From JAQBQZ01 sp964406475 (GTDB lineage Bacteria; Patescibacteriota; Minisyncoccia; Phycocordibacterales; CAIRYW01): 14,595 nt of DNA. The DNA lies in the NCBI GenBank assembly GCA_964406475.1, contig CAYORS010000017.1:1-14595 (forward strand), read 5' to 3'. Positions 6,831-12,363 of the stretch are shown piece after piece; the stretch's first letter is position 1, and every line of letters starts with the position of its first letter. The position numbers and the translations under genes were made by a program. The notes beneath the pieces are model-generated. The model saw only the letters and a list, made by a program, of their open reading frames with translations, had not been told where the DNA came from and did not search any database.

Positions 6831-6869
6831 CCCTAAAAAGGGAATAATAAAAGGCTACTTTGCCTTTTA
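6831..6869 (-). promoter_or_regulatory. Hairpin-rich leader of the SPFH operon
   Basis: Between the promoter and the ATG at 6796, about 100 nt of leader hold at least two stem-loops. TAAAAGGC/GCCTTTTA (6848-6855 with 6862-6869) is 8 bp with a 6-nt loop; TCCCT/AGGGA (6832-6842 region) has an A4 loop on the + strand. On the - strand the first is followed by a T-rich stretch, so an attenuator-like role is possible. No known riboswitch class is recognised. Confidence 0.4.
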
Positions 6870-6903
6870 GATGCCCTTAAAAAGGTTTATTTTTACTACT
6901 ACT

Positions 6904-6932
6904 ATTGTAGCATAGTTTTTACAAAAAATCAA
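6904..6932 (-). promoter_or_regulatory. Extended -10 promoter of the SPFH operon
   Basis: Read on the - strand: TTGATT (6932-6927), a 17-nt spacer and TACAAT (6909-6904), preceded by an extended -10 TGC. The predicted start is near 6897, leaving a leader of about 100 nt. Confidence 0.7.
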
Positions 6933-6957
6933 TAGTATTGTGTAATACAGATATCTT

Positions 6958-6980
6958 ATTTGTGCTGGAGAGGAGACTCG
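6958..6980 (-). repeat. Duplicate of the tRNA-Leu 3' end (direct repeat of 7117-7139)
   Basis: Twenty-three bases are identical and in the same orientation at 6958-6980 and 7117-7139. The second copy covers the 3' acceptor strand, the 3' T-stem strand and a few downstream bases of the intact tRNA-Leu gene. The two copies start 159 bp apart. Confidence 0.9.
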
Positions 6981-7087
6981 GTCACATATCAAAATCTGCT
7001 GATTTTGTACGCGACCCCACCTCCCTTGTCCTCACAAGGTCCGGTTTTCGAGCCTCCTAAATTTTGTAAAAATTTACCCAGCACAAA
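6959..7087. other. ~129-nt multi-hairpin element beside tRNA-Leu
   Basis: The element is bounded by a perfect 10-bp inverted repeat, TTTGTGCTGG and CCAGCACAAA. Inside, GGAGACTCG (6972-6980) pairs with CGAGCCTCC with one mismatch. Enclosed are a 37-nt hairpin (GGTCAC ... GCGACC, 6980-7016, inner stem CAAAATC/GATTTTG) and a hairpin CCTTGT/ACAAGG with a CCTC loop. On the 3' side is TAAATTTT/AAAATTTA. Read on the - strand it resembles a tRNA acceptor stem plus T stem, with the D and anticodon arms replaced by one hairpin and a large insertion in the T loop. It holds no open reading frame of note. It may be a mobile repeat, a tRNA-derived element or a structured RNA. Confidence 0.6.
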
Positions 7088-7121
7088 AGCACCATAAGAA
7101 GATCTTTTGATGCTTGATTTG

Positions 7122-7203
7122 TGCTGGAGAGGAGACTCGAACTCCTAACCCTTGCGGGACTAGTTCCTAAGACTAGCGCGTATACCAATTCCGCCACTCC
7201 AGC
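7122..7203 (-). tRNA. tRNA-Leu (anticodon UAG)
   Basis: An 82-nt class II tRNA read on the - strand. The acceptor stem is GCTGGAG with CTCCAGC and discriminator A. The D arm includes TGGCGGAATTGGTATACGCG, typical of bacterial tRNA-Leu. The anticodon stem is CTAGT/ACTAG and the loop CTTAGGA gives anticodon TAG, reading CUA codons. The long variable arm has CCC/GGG around GCAA. The T arm is AGGAG, TTCGAGT, CTCCT. CCA is not encoded (the gene runs on as CAA), so it must be added after transcription. The 3' end is duplicated 159 bp downstream (6958-6980). Confidence 0.95.
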
Positions 7204-7216
7204 AGTATGGTTCTTA

Positions 7217-7244
7217 ATCATATAAGATTTTGTGATTTTTTCAA
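7217..7244 (-). promoter_or_regulatory. Promoter of tRNA-Leu
   Basis: On the - strand: TTGAAA (7244-7239), a 16-nt spacer and TATGAT (7222-7217); the predicted start is close to 7210, a few bases before the mature tRNA 5' end at 7203. It is divergent from the FKBP promoter. Confidence 0.6.
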
Positions 7245-7258
7245 TACTTCATTGCACA

Positions 7259-7286
7259 TTGAAAAAAAACTCTTTTTTGCTACACT
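7259..7286 (+). promoter_or_regulatory. Extended -10 promoter of the FKBP-tgt operon
   Basis: TTGAAA (7259-7264), a 16-nt spacer and TACACT (7281-7286) with an extended TGC just upstream. The -10 ends 6 nt before the ATG at 7293, so the mRNA is predicted to be leaderless. Confidence 0.7.
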
Positions 7287-7292
7287 GTAATT

Positions 7293-7745
7293 ATGAAGAA
7301 AAATCAATCAGTATCAATAACACTTATTTTTATTATCATTGTACTTGTTGCTATTGGTGGATATATTCTTTTGACATTACACAAAGCAAAAAAAGACATA
7401 ACTATGAATGATCTAAAAATTGAAATATTAAAAGAAGGACAAGGGGTGCCAGCACAAATAGGCGATAGTGTGACTGTGAATTATACAGGAACTCTTGAAG
7501 ATGGGTTTGAGTTTGACAGCTCTCTTCGACCAGGCAGGACACCTTTTACTGTTGTATTAGGTGAAGGGCGTGTTATCCAAGGATGGGAGAAGGGGCTTCT
7601 CGGAATCAAAGTAGGGGAAAAACGACATCTTGTGATTCCGCCTGCTATGGGATACGGACCACGAGAGATACCAGGACTCATTCCTGCTAATAGTGTTCTT
7701 GTGTTTGATGTCGAGGCTCTTGATATCACACAAGCACACAAATAA
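7293..7745 (+). CDS. Membrane-anchored FKBP-type peptidyl-prolyl isomerase
   Basis: A 150-residue protein. Residues about 8-28 form one hydrophobic helix with no cleavage site, so the enzyme is predicted to sit on the outer face of the membrane, catalysing cis-trans isomerisation of prolyl bonds in exported proteins. The FKBP domain (about 40-146) keeps the catalytic pocket. By comparison with human FKBP12 I can place Y64 (Y26), F74 and D75 (F36, D37), V94, I95 and W98 (V55, I56, W59), Y121 (Y82) and F138 (F99). The signatures VNYTGTLEDGFEFDSS and VIQGWEKGLLGIKVGEKR are clear. It has no IF domain, so it is FKBP12-sized rather than SlyD-like. The stop overlaps the start of tgt by 1 nt (TAATG), so the two are translationally coupled. 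Confidence 0.95.
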   Translation: MKKNQSVSITLIFIIIVLVAIGGYILLTLHKAKKDITMNDLKIEILKEGQGVPAQIGDSVTVNYTGTLEDGFEFDSSLRPGRTPFTVVLGEGRVIQGWEKGLLGIKVGEKRHLVIPPAMGYGPREIPGLIPANSVLVFDVEALDITQAHK

Positions 7746-8941
7746 TGCCCTCTCCTCTTTCTTTTGAAATTCTAAAAAAAGATTCTTCTTCTCTTGCTCG
7801 AGTCGGTGTATTAGGAACTCCTCATGGTGATATACATACACCTGCTTTTGCTGTGGTAGGTACTGCAGCAACAGTCAAATCTCTCACAGGAGAAGACATT
7901 TCTCATATCAATCCAGAAGTTCTTCTTGCCAATACATATCATCTGTATTTGAGACCCAAGGATACACTCATCAAAAAAGCTGGGGGATTGCATCGCTTCG
8001 CTTCGTGGAACAAACCGACAATGACTGACTCTGGAGGGTTTCAGGTTTTCTCACTTGGCAAAGCATTCGGCAAAAATATCTCAAAATTTACACAAAAAGG
8101 AGGAGAAAAAGAAACAAACCACAAATCAGGCAAAACACCTTTTGCTTTTGTGAGTGAAGATGGTGTTGCTTTCAAATCTCATATTGATGGGAGTGAGCAT
8201 TTTTTTACTCCAGAAAAATCAATCCAAATACAGCACAATATTGGCGCTGATATTATTATTGCTTTTGATGAACCAACAAGTCCTAATGATCCACTCGAAT
8301 ATCAAAAAGAAGCCTTGGCACGAACACACAGATGGGCAAAGCGATGTGTCGAATATCACAAATCACAACCAAACGCAGAGACTCAGGGGCTTTATGGTGT
8401 GGTACAAGGAGGAAAGTTTCTTGATTTGCGCAAGGAGAGTGCAGAGTTTCTTGCGAGTCTTCCTTTTGATGGATATGCGATTGGTGGATCATACAATAAA
8501 AATGATGTAGGTAGTGTGGTCAAACTCGTTAATGAAATTTTGCCAGAGAACAAGCCACGGCATTTGCTTGGAATAGGGGAGCCACTTGATATTTTTGAAG
8601 GAGTAGAAGCGGGCTGTGATACATTTGATTGTGTGATGCCAACACGTAACGCTCGTAATGGAAGTGTGATTACTCACAAAGGTAAAATCAATATTTCAAA
8701 TACAAAATACAGAGAAGATTTTACATCACTTGAAGAAGGGTGTGCTTGCTATACCTGTCGCACATATACCAAAGCGTATGTATCTCATCTTTTTCATGCT
8801 GATGAACTTTTGTACAACACACTTGTATCAATTCATAATGTGTTCTTTTTGGTCAATTTTGTTCGAGAGATTCGTGAATCACTACTCTCTGGTACTTATC
8901 AAGAATTTAAAGACAATTTTATCGCAACATACAAAGTATAA
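7745..8941 (+). CDS. tgt: Queuine/preQ1 tRNA-ribosyltransferase (tRNA-guanine transglycosylase)
   Basis: A 398-residue enzyme that exchanges guanine-34 for a queuosine precursor in tRNAs with GUN anticodons (Asp, Asn, His, Tyr). The catalytic Asp of DSGGFQV is D95 and the nucleophilic Asp of FDCVMPTRNARNG is D295. The substrate-specificity loop around VVQGG (219-223) is present. The zinc site is C333, C335, C338 (CACYTC) and H364 (SIHN). Compared with typical bacterial Tgt it has an insertion of roughly 25 residues after DSGGFQVFSLG (about 106-131, Lys/Gly-rich). GGLSVGE is replaced by GGSYNKND. No queuosine biosynthesis genes are in the window, so it may use scavenged precursor. It starts in the TAATG overlap with the FKBP gene; no Shine-Dalgarno is seen. 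Confidence 0.97.
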   Translation: MPSPLSFEILKKDSSSLARVGVLGTPHGDIHTPAFAVVGTAATVKSLTGEDISHINPEVLLANTYHLYLRPKDTLIKKAGGLHRFASWNKPTMTDSGGFQVFSLGKAFGKNISKFTQKGGEKETNHKSGKTPFAFVSEDGVAFKSHIDGSEHFFTPEKSIQIQHNIGADIIIAFDEPTSPNDPLEYQKEALARTHRWAKRCVEYHKSQPNAETQGLYGVVQGGKFLDLRKESAEFLASLPFDGYAIGGSYNKNDVGSVVKLVNEILPENKPRHLLGIGEPLDIFEGVEAGCDTFDCVMPTRNARNGSVITHKGKINISNTKYREDFTSLEEGCACYTCRTYTKAYVSHLFHADELLYNTLVSIHNVFFLVNFVREIRESLLSGTYQEFKDNFIATYKV

Positions 8942-8948
8942 AATCTTT

Positions 8949-8965
8949 GCAAGGGCCGCCCTTGC
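8949..8965. repeat. Palindromic repeat GCAAGGGCCGCCCTTGC, copy 1
   Basis: A 7-bp perfect stem GCAAGGG/CCCTTGC with a CCG loop, just after tgt. An identical 17-nt copy is at 10522-10538. It is GC-rich in an AT-rich spacer and has no T-tract on either strand, so it is not a canonical terminator. Confidence 0.8.
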
Positions 8966-9027
8966 GAGGGTATGGTATACTTATTACTGATTAAATGGAT
9001 TGAATATTAATACTTACATTAATTTCT

Positions 9028-9033
9028 TATAAT
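9028..9033 (+). promoter_or_regulatory. Possible -10 box of the gene at 9035
   Basis: A perfect TATAAT at 9028-9033, just before the first ATG and 10 nt before an in-frame second ATG at 9044. No convincing -35 is present. If used, transcription would begin near 9040 and the second ATG would be the real start. Confidence 0.35.
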
Positions 9034-9034
9034 T

Positions 9035-9430
9035 ATGTTATTTATGATAAAAAACAAAAAAACTTACCTCATCATTTCGGTCGTTGTTCTCCTACTAGGT
9101 GTTCTGTTTTTTGTTAGAAAACAAGACAAACTAACATTTGTACGTGACCATAGTGACTCTGATGCATTATCTCAAATTTGTCATATGACTTGGCCTACAG
9201 ATTCAAAACCCACCGTTTATGTTATGAAGAATCAGGAAGGGGTTACGGGAGGGTATTATGTTGTGGTTGCAAATGGTGCGCGAGATATTTCATTATACCT
9301 TTATGACACCTCAAATAATCAAATCGCGCATACAAATTCATCTGATACAAGTGAGATCAAAAACGCATTTATGAAATCTTACAATGAATTATCTGCTGTA
9401 TATAATAAGAAAAAGATAGGGTGTGAGTAA
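9035..9430 (+). CDS. Small membrane-anchored protein of unknown function
   Basis: A 131-residue protein I do not recognise. One hydrophobic helix at about residues 11-28 is followed by a soluble domain predicted outside the membrane. That domain has two cysteines (in QICHMTWP and in the C-terminal IGCE) that could form a disulfide joining its ends. It contains the beta-like segment GGYYVVVANGARDISLYLYD, then a Ser/Asn-rich turn and a helix ending in KKK. The ATG at 9035 gives the longest reading. The fourth codon is also ATG (9044), and the TATAAT at 9028-9033 would favour that shorter form. It stands alone: ~90 nt of spacer with a palindromic repeat before it, and its own downstream gene has a separate promoter. 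Confidence 0.7.
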   Translation: MLFMIKNKKTYLIISVVVLLLGVLFFVRKQDKLTFVRDHSDSDALSQICHMTWPTDSKPTVYVMKNQEGVTGGYYVVVANGARDISLYLYDTSNNQIAHTNSSDTSEIKNAFMKSYNELSAVYNKKKIGCE

Positions 9431-9440
9431 TTTAAAATTG

Positions 9441-9469
9441 TTGATATAAAAAGGTCTAATCTTTATTAT
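9441..9469 (+). promoter_or_regulatory. Sigma70-like promoter of the gene at 9500
   Basis: TTGATA (9441-9446), a 17-nt spacer and TATTAT (9464-9469). The predicted start is near 9476, giving a ~24-nt AT-rich leader without Shine-Dalgarno. Confidence 0.65.
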
Positions 9470-9499
9470 TTATTTTTGTACACAAAAAATAAAAATTAA

Positions 9500-10450
9500 A
9501 TGATGTTAGAAAAATACAAGAAAAGTGTTTATAAGGTTGCTGCACAAATAAACAGAAGTAGAGCCAAATTATATTTGTTGAATGCTTACTATGTTGTACC
9601 AATCATTCTCCCAATCGCGGTAGGATTGTTTTTGAATGAGAGTGGTATAAACTCATCTGTATTGGACCCTGGTGTAATATTGATGTATACAGGAATTTGT
9701 CTACTTTTGGCACTGATAGGAATTTTTTTTATAAGATTCAAATACAATATCCAAAGGCTTGTTTGGATTGATCTTTCTTTTGACGAAAAAATCAAAAATA
9801 ATATCACAAAAATTAAAATTCCTATCACTGTTTTTTTGTCTGCGTTATGGTTTAGAATAAAAGTTTTTTTAATATACGAATTGTTATCCTGGTTGTTTAT
9901 CTGCGCATCACTGGCTTCTTTTATTGTGTTTATGGAGTATTTGGATAAGATTGGGTTGTATCAATATTCATTATATGTATCATTTAGTGCAACTACAGTC
10001 TTACTTTGTTTTTCTAGTTGGTATGCGTATTACCTGTATTGGTACAAAATAAGGTATATTTGGTTTTTATTTATTGATCATTATTCACATAAAGGGGTAT
10101 TATTTTGGGAAATAGTTGATGAGATGAATAAATTAAATAAAATTTCAAAAACATCTGAATATTTTGATAATCTTAAAGAAGATTTCGGAAGCGCTTCTGT
10201 ATATAAAATACAGAATACAGTCTCATCATTACTGAGGGACAGAGTCCCATTGAATTTTTATGTTGATAGTACTACTAAAAAATATACAAATAATTTATTT
10301 TCAAGTATTTTCTTTAGAGACAGGCTTATTGTTTCAGAAGTTTCTAGATATACTACACTTCTCACCAAATACTTATTGTATAAAGCTGCAAGAAAAATTA
10401 AATATAATGAAGAGCAGTATGCTAATGATGAATTGTATAGTTTATTATAA
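9500..10450 (+). CDS. Four-helix membrane protein of unknown function
   Basis: A 316-residue protein I do not recognise. Hydrophobic helices lie at about 29-46, 59-79, 121-146 and 156-182. A positively charged cytoplasmic-type loop of ~40 residues separates helices 2 and 3 (FDEKIKNNITKIKIP). The ~130-residue C-terminal part after helix 4 is soluble and charged (DEMNKLNKISKTSEYFDNLKEDF). Helices 3-4 are rich in Tyr and Trp (SSWYAYYLYWYKIRYIWF). Two consecutive ATG codons (9500, 9503) leave the start ambiguous by one residue. It has its own promoter and no close partner gene. The strong AT bias and lack of a recognisable family suggest a lineage-specific gene. Confidence 0.75.
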   Translation: MMLEKYKKSVYKVAAQINRSRAKLYLLNAYYVVPIILPIAVGLFLNESGINSSVLDPGVILMYTGICLLLALIGIFFIRFKYNIQRLVWIDLSFDEKIKNNITKIKIPITVFLSALWFRIKVFLIYELLSWLFICASLASFIVFMEYLDKIGLYQYSLYVSFSATTVLLCFSSWYAYYLYWYKIRYIWFLFIDHYSHKGVLFWEIVDEMNKLNKISKTSEYFDNLKEDFGSASVYKIQNTVSSLLRDRVPLNFYVDSTTKKYTNNLFSSIFFRDRLIVSEVSRYTTLLTKYLLYKAARKIKYNEEQYANDELYSLL

Positions 10451-10521
10451 TCTATCTTTCATATTCAAATACTAAAATGAACATAAGGGGTTAAAAGAGC
10501 AAGATCTATTTTTCTTTTTCT

Positions 10522-10538
10522 GCAAGGGCCGCCCTTGC
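10522..10538. repeat. Palindromic repeat GCAAGGGCCGCCCTTGC, copy 2
   Basis: Identical to 8949-8965 over 17 nt. Here it is extended by T on the left and A on the right to an 8-bp stem, with T-rich sequence on the left and an A-run on the right. Confidence 0.8.
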
Positions 10539-10550
10539 AAAAAAGACAAT

Positions 10551-10588
10551 AAAAAACCAGCAGAGCTTTTCGTGAGAAAAGATGCTGG
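10551..10588 (-). terminator. Intrinsic terminator of the epimerase-like gene
   Basis: Two stacked 6-bp helices, CCAGCA/TGCTGG (10557-10562 with 10583-10588) and CTTTTC/GAAAAG (10566-10571 with 10576-10581), have a GTGA loop. On the - strand they are followed by six T residues (complement of 10551-10556). It lies 22 nt past the stop of the - strand gene. Confidence 0.85.
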
Positions 10589-10609
10589 GGAGGTCTTGCA
10601 ACCCAATCA

Positions 10610-11482
10610 CTAGGAACTACTCATCACACCAAGTTTCTTCAGGAAACGAGTATTAGAAGTCATTGCGGCCTTGCCTAAGGTGGTCGTGGTGCAAAAAGCT
10701 TGAAGCCCGAGAGGATTGATGACACCTATCGGATCAAATGGTTCGTCAGAGACTACGCAGTGTTTTTGGAGTAAATGCATATTTCTGGCATAGCCAGGGA
10801 AGTTGATACCTTTGCGCCATGACAACGGATGGCGTCCGACATTGGCGAACTCAAACATCCAAATGAGTGGCGTCATCTCAACGAATTGATTCATCGACAC
10901 GCCACGTGCTTTTGCGTGTCCAGTGTCAAACTGAATGCCGGTGCGGAGGCATTTTAACTCAGCAATTGCGCGACTAAGGGTTGTGAATGCGTTCGGGACA
11001 GGACTTTCCACTCCGTTTAATGGTTCGATTGCCAGCTGGAGACCTTGCTCAGATGCAAGCTGATTCAGTGCATCCAGCCAGGTATTGTAACCATCTTGAT
11101 TGAATTCTCGTGATTTCCAGCCGATGTCGATCGGTCCGCAAAGCAATTGTTCACCAATGCCGGCATCGATGAACTCGATCTGGATTTGCATCTGGCGATG
11201 AATTTCGTCCAGAGCAGCCCGATGACCGGTTTGCGAATGAGGACTGAACTCATTGCCGGGAAGGAAGCCGCATGTCTGAAGTGACATACTATGCTTAGAT
11301 GCAATTTCAGCCGCAATTTTTGCTGTGAGACTTGGGTCCCATGCTTTGGGCACGACGACACAGCCATTGAAACCGAGTCTCTTCATGAAGGAAAGTCCTT
11401 CGTCGAGTGCAGGTGGTGTGAGAGCGAGGCCAGCGGTGAGCGCCAATTGATGGCCGAAGACGTTTTGGAGCGGTAAGTTCAT
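10610..11482 (-). CDS. Sugar isomerase/epimerase-like TIM-barrel protein (xylose isomerase-like family)
   Basis: A 290-residue protein with the pattern of the AP_endonuc_2 / xylose-isomerase-like TIM barrel, the fold of D-tagatose/D-psicose 3-epimerases and related sugar-phosphate epimerases. Probable metal ligands are E153 in AIEPLN, D186 and H189 in QFDTGHA, and E247 in VSDEPFDP. The usual HxH-type ligand strand appears as MFEFANVGRHPL (209-220), where Glu or Phe replaces the expected His, so metal binding may be altered. GRHPL and GINF match the conserved loop after it. Base composition is near 50% GC in a sampled 60-nt stretch (10981-11040), against 38% in the neighbouring gene at 9661-9720, which suggests lateral transfer. 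The gene stands alone between a promoter at 11578-11605 and a terminator at 10551-10588. The substrate is unknown. Confidence 0.8.
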   Translation of the reverse strand: MNLPLQNVFGHQLALTAGLALTPPALDEGLSFMKRLGFNGCVVVPKAWDPSLTAKIAAEIASKHSMSLQTCGFLPGNEFSPHSQTGHRAALDEIHRQMQIQIEFIDAGIGEQLLCGPIDIGWKSREFNQDGYNTWLDALNQLASEQGLQLAIEPLNGVESPVPNAFTTLSRAIAELKCLRTGIQFDTGHAKARGVSMNQFVEMTPLIWMFEFANVGRHPLSWRKGINFPGYARNMHLLQKHCVVSDEPFDPIGVINPLGLQAFCTTTTLGKAAMTSNTRFLKKLGVMSSS

Positions 11483-11577
11483 TGTTTATTTATTAGCGAG
11501 TGTTGTTGCGACACCACAGTCAAAGAGCTAGGGCTTTCACCCAACGCGCAAATGATGCTGTAGGGTTAAGCAATTTA

Positions 11578-11605
11578 ATACTATACACATGGTGGCTTTT
11601 GTCAA
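11578..11605 (-). promoter_or_regulatory. Promoter of the epimerase-like gene
   Basis: On the - strand: consensus TTGACA (11605-11600), a 16-nt spacer and TAGTAT (11583-11578). It leaves a leader of about 90 nt before ATG 11482. That leader is richer in G+C than the host core and contains a weak GTGT/ACAC hairpin around GTCGCAACAAC. Confidence 0.65.
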
Positions 11606-11631
11606 TAAATGTACCCTTGCGGGGAGGGTGT

Positions 11632-11979
11632 TTATTTTATTAATCTTATTCTAATACCAAGAACTCCAAACTTCAGAGCATCTTCTTTTTTATAGAAACT
11701 ATAGATTGTGCCCAATAATTCATCTTTATCAAAGTGTCCAAAATCATCTGCAGGAAAATCATTCACCAAATCTTCAAAAGATGTGTACTGGAGAAGACCA
11801 ATTACTTCTGTATCGACTGATTCTGTTTGTTCAGGTTCTCTTTTGAACTCGATAGCATCACCAAGTTTAATCTCTCTTCGTTTCTCATCAAAGAGTCGAA
11901 CTTCAATTATTTTTTTTCCATCTCTTATCTTATCAAAAGAGTATGGTTGCAATTTCATTATGTGTTTTTTGGGTTGCAT
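11632..11979 (-). CDS. ASCH-domain protein
   Basis: A 115-residue single-domain protein. The ASCH signature GxKxxExR is seen as GKKIIEVR at residues 21-28. It is preceded by the usual MKLQPYSFDKIRD strand-helix and followed by LFDEKRREIKLGDAIEF, a beta segment of this PUA-like fold. The C-terminal end (KFGVLGIRIRLI) is the typical last strand. ASCH proteins are proposed RNA binders, and some (YqfB) are amidohydrolases on N4-acetylcytidine; which applies here cannot be told. The ATG at 11979 follows an AGAAGG sequence 12 nt upstream that lies inside a repeated 28-nt element. An in-frame ATG at residue 8 is an alternative start. Promoter -10-like TGGTAGTAT lies near 12046-12057 on the - strand. 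Confidence 0.85.
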   Translation of the reverse strand: MQPKKHIMKLQPYSFDKIRDGKKIIEVRLFDEKRREIKLGDAIEFKREPEQTESVDTEVIGLLQYTSFEDLVNDFPADDFGHFDKDELLGTIYSFYKKEDALKFGVLGIRIRLIK

Positions 11980-11983
11980 ATAT

Positions 11984-12011
11984 TTTTGAGCCTTCTCGAG
12001 ATAGAACCTTT
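11984..12011. repeat. 28-nt dispersed repeat, copy 1 (copy 2 at 13844-13871)
   Basis: Identical at 28 of 28 positions to 13844-13871, same orientation. It contains the 8-bp palindrome TCTCGAGA. Copy 1 lies directly upstream of the ASCH start on the - strand and supplies its only Shine-Dalgarno-like sequence. Both copies are followed on the + strand by sequence able to form a hairpin. Confidence 0.85.
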
Positions 12012-12082
12012 TCTTTCGTTACCTCGTAAGGTTTATTCGATTGTTTTCATACTACCATAAGGACCCTTCTCGAGCATCTACG

Positions 12083-12100
12083 AAAAGTGACAAAAGTGAC
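12083..12100. repeat. Tandem AAAAGTGAC repeat, possible operator
   Basis: Two adjacent perfect copies of AAAAGTGAC (12083-12091, 12092-12100) in the divergent intergenic region. Short tandem direct repeats can be regulator sites, but with two copies chance is possible. Confidence 0.3.
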
Positions 12101-12162
12101 AGTTTTTGCATTCGATAAATATATCGTGATGTGATGCAAAGGTTATGATACATTACGAGATA

Positions 12163-12191
12163 TTGACTTTCTAAATAAAAAATGTTATTAT
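12163..12191 (+). promoter_or_regulatory. Extended -10 promoter of the secreted-protein gene
   Basis: TTGACT (12163-12168), a 17-nt spacer and TATTAT (12186-12191), with TG at 12183-12184 giving an extended -10. The predicted start is near 12198, so the leader is about 95 nt, long for this window. Confidence 0.7.
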
Positions 12192-12246
12192 ATAAAGTAT
12201 TATGTTCATTAAAAAACGTTTTTGAGATTAGTAGGGAGACTTCAAT

Positions 12247-12363
12247 ATGAAAGTTTTTTGTAGTTTGTCTGCTAACCTCAAATACAATAAACATGAAAAC
12301 TGCATCTACCATCCTCGCACTCCTTGTCACATTCGCACTGTCCAGCTTGGCACAGCAACCTGA
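12247..12363 (+). CDS. Possible 38-codon leader reading frame overlapping the secreted-protein start
   Basis: ATG at 12247 is preceded by AGGGAG (12233-12238) with 8-nt spacing, the best Shine-Dalgarno in the window. The frame runs 38 codons to TGA at 12361-12363 and overlaps the first 24 codons of the 353-aa gene in another frame. The predicted peptide begins MKVFCSLSANLKYNKHENC and shows no known domain. It could couple translation to the downstream start, or be a chance frame. The main start at 12293 has no Shine-Dalgarno. Confidence 0.3.
   Translation: MKVFCSLSANLKYNKHENCIYHPRTPCHIRTVQLGTAT

Larger units (their letters stand above)
11980..12292. other. Intergenic region between the ASCH and secreted-protein genes
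   Basis: 313 bases without a confident gene. It holds a 28-nt dispersed repeat (11984-12011), a second short match CCTTCTCGAG (12065-12074), a tandem 9-nt repeat (12083-12100), and a strong rightward promoter (12163-12191) with a ~95-nt leader. The two flanking genes diverge from it. Confidence 0.7.

Noticed and set aside
6980..7016. Integron attC site as an explanation for the 37-nt hairpins
   Set aside because: The outer bases GGTCAC and GCGACC do not match the attC core sites (RYYYAAC, GTTRRRY), and the flanking genes are not arranged as cassettes with single sites between them.
6958..7139. CRISPR-like repeat pair
   Set aside because: There are only two copies, the repeat is part of a tRNA gene, and the spacing is 136 nt; it does not fit an array.
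11613..11631. Short ACCCT/AGGGT hairpin after the ASCH gene as a terminator
   Set aside because: The stem is only 5 bp and no clean T-run follows on the - strand.
12052..12330. 92-codon leftward frame in the divergent intergenic region
   Set aside because: It overlaps the start of the secreted-protein gene and its strong promoter, and its product has no recognisable pattern.
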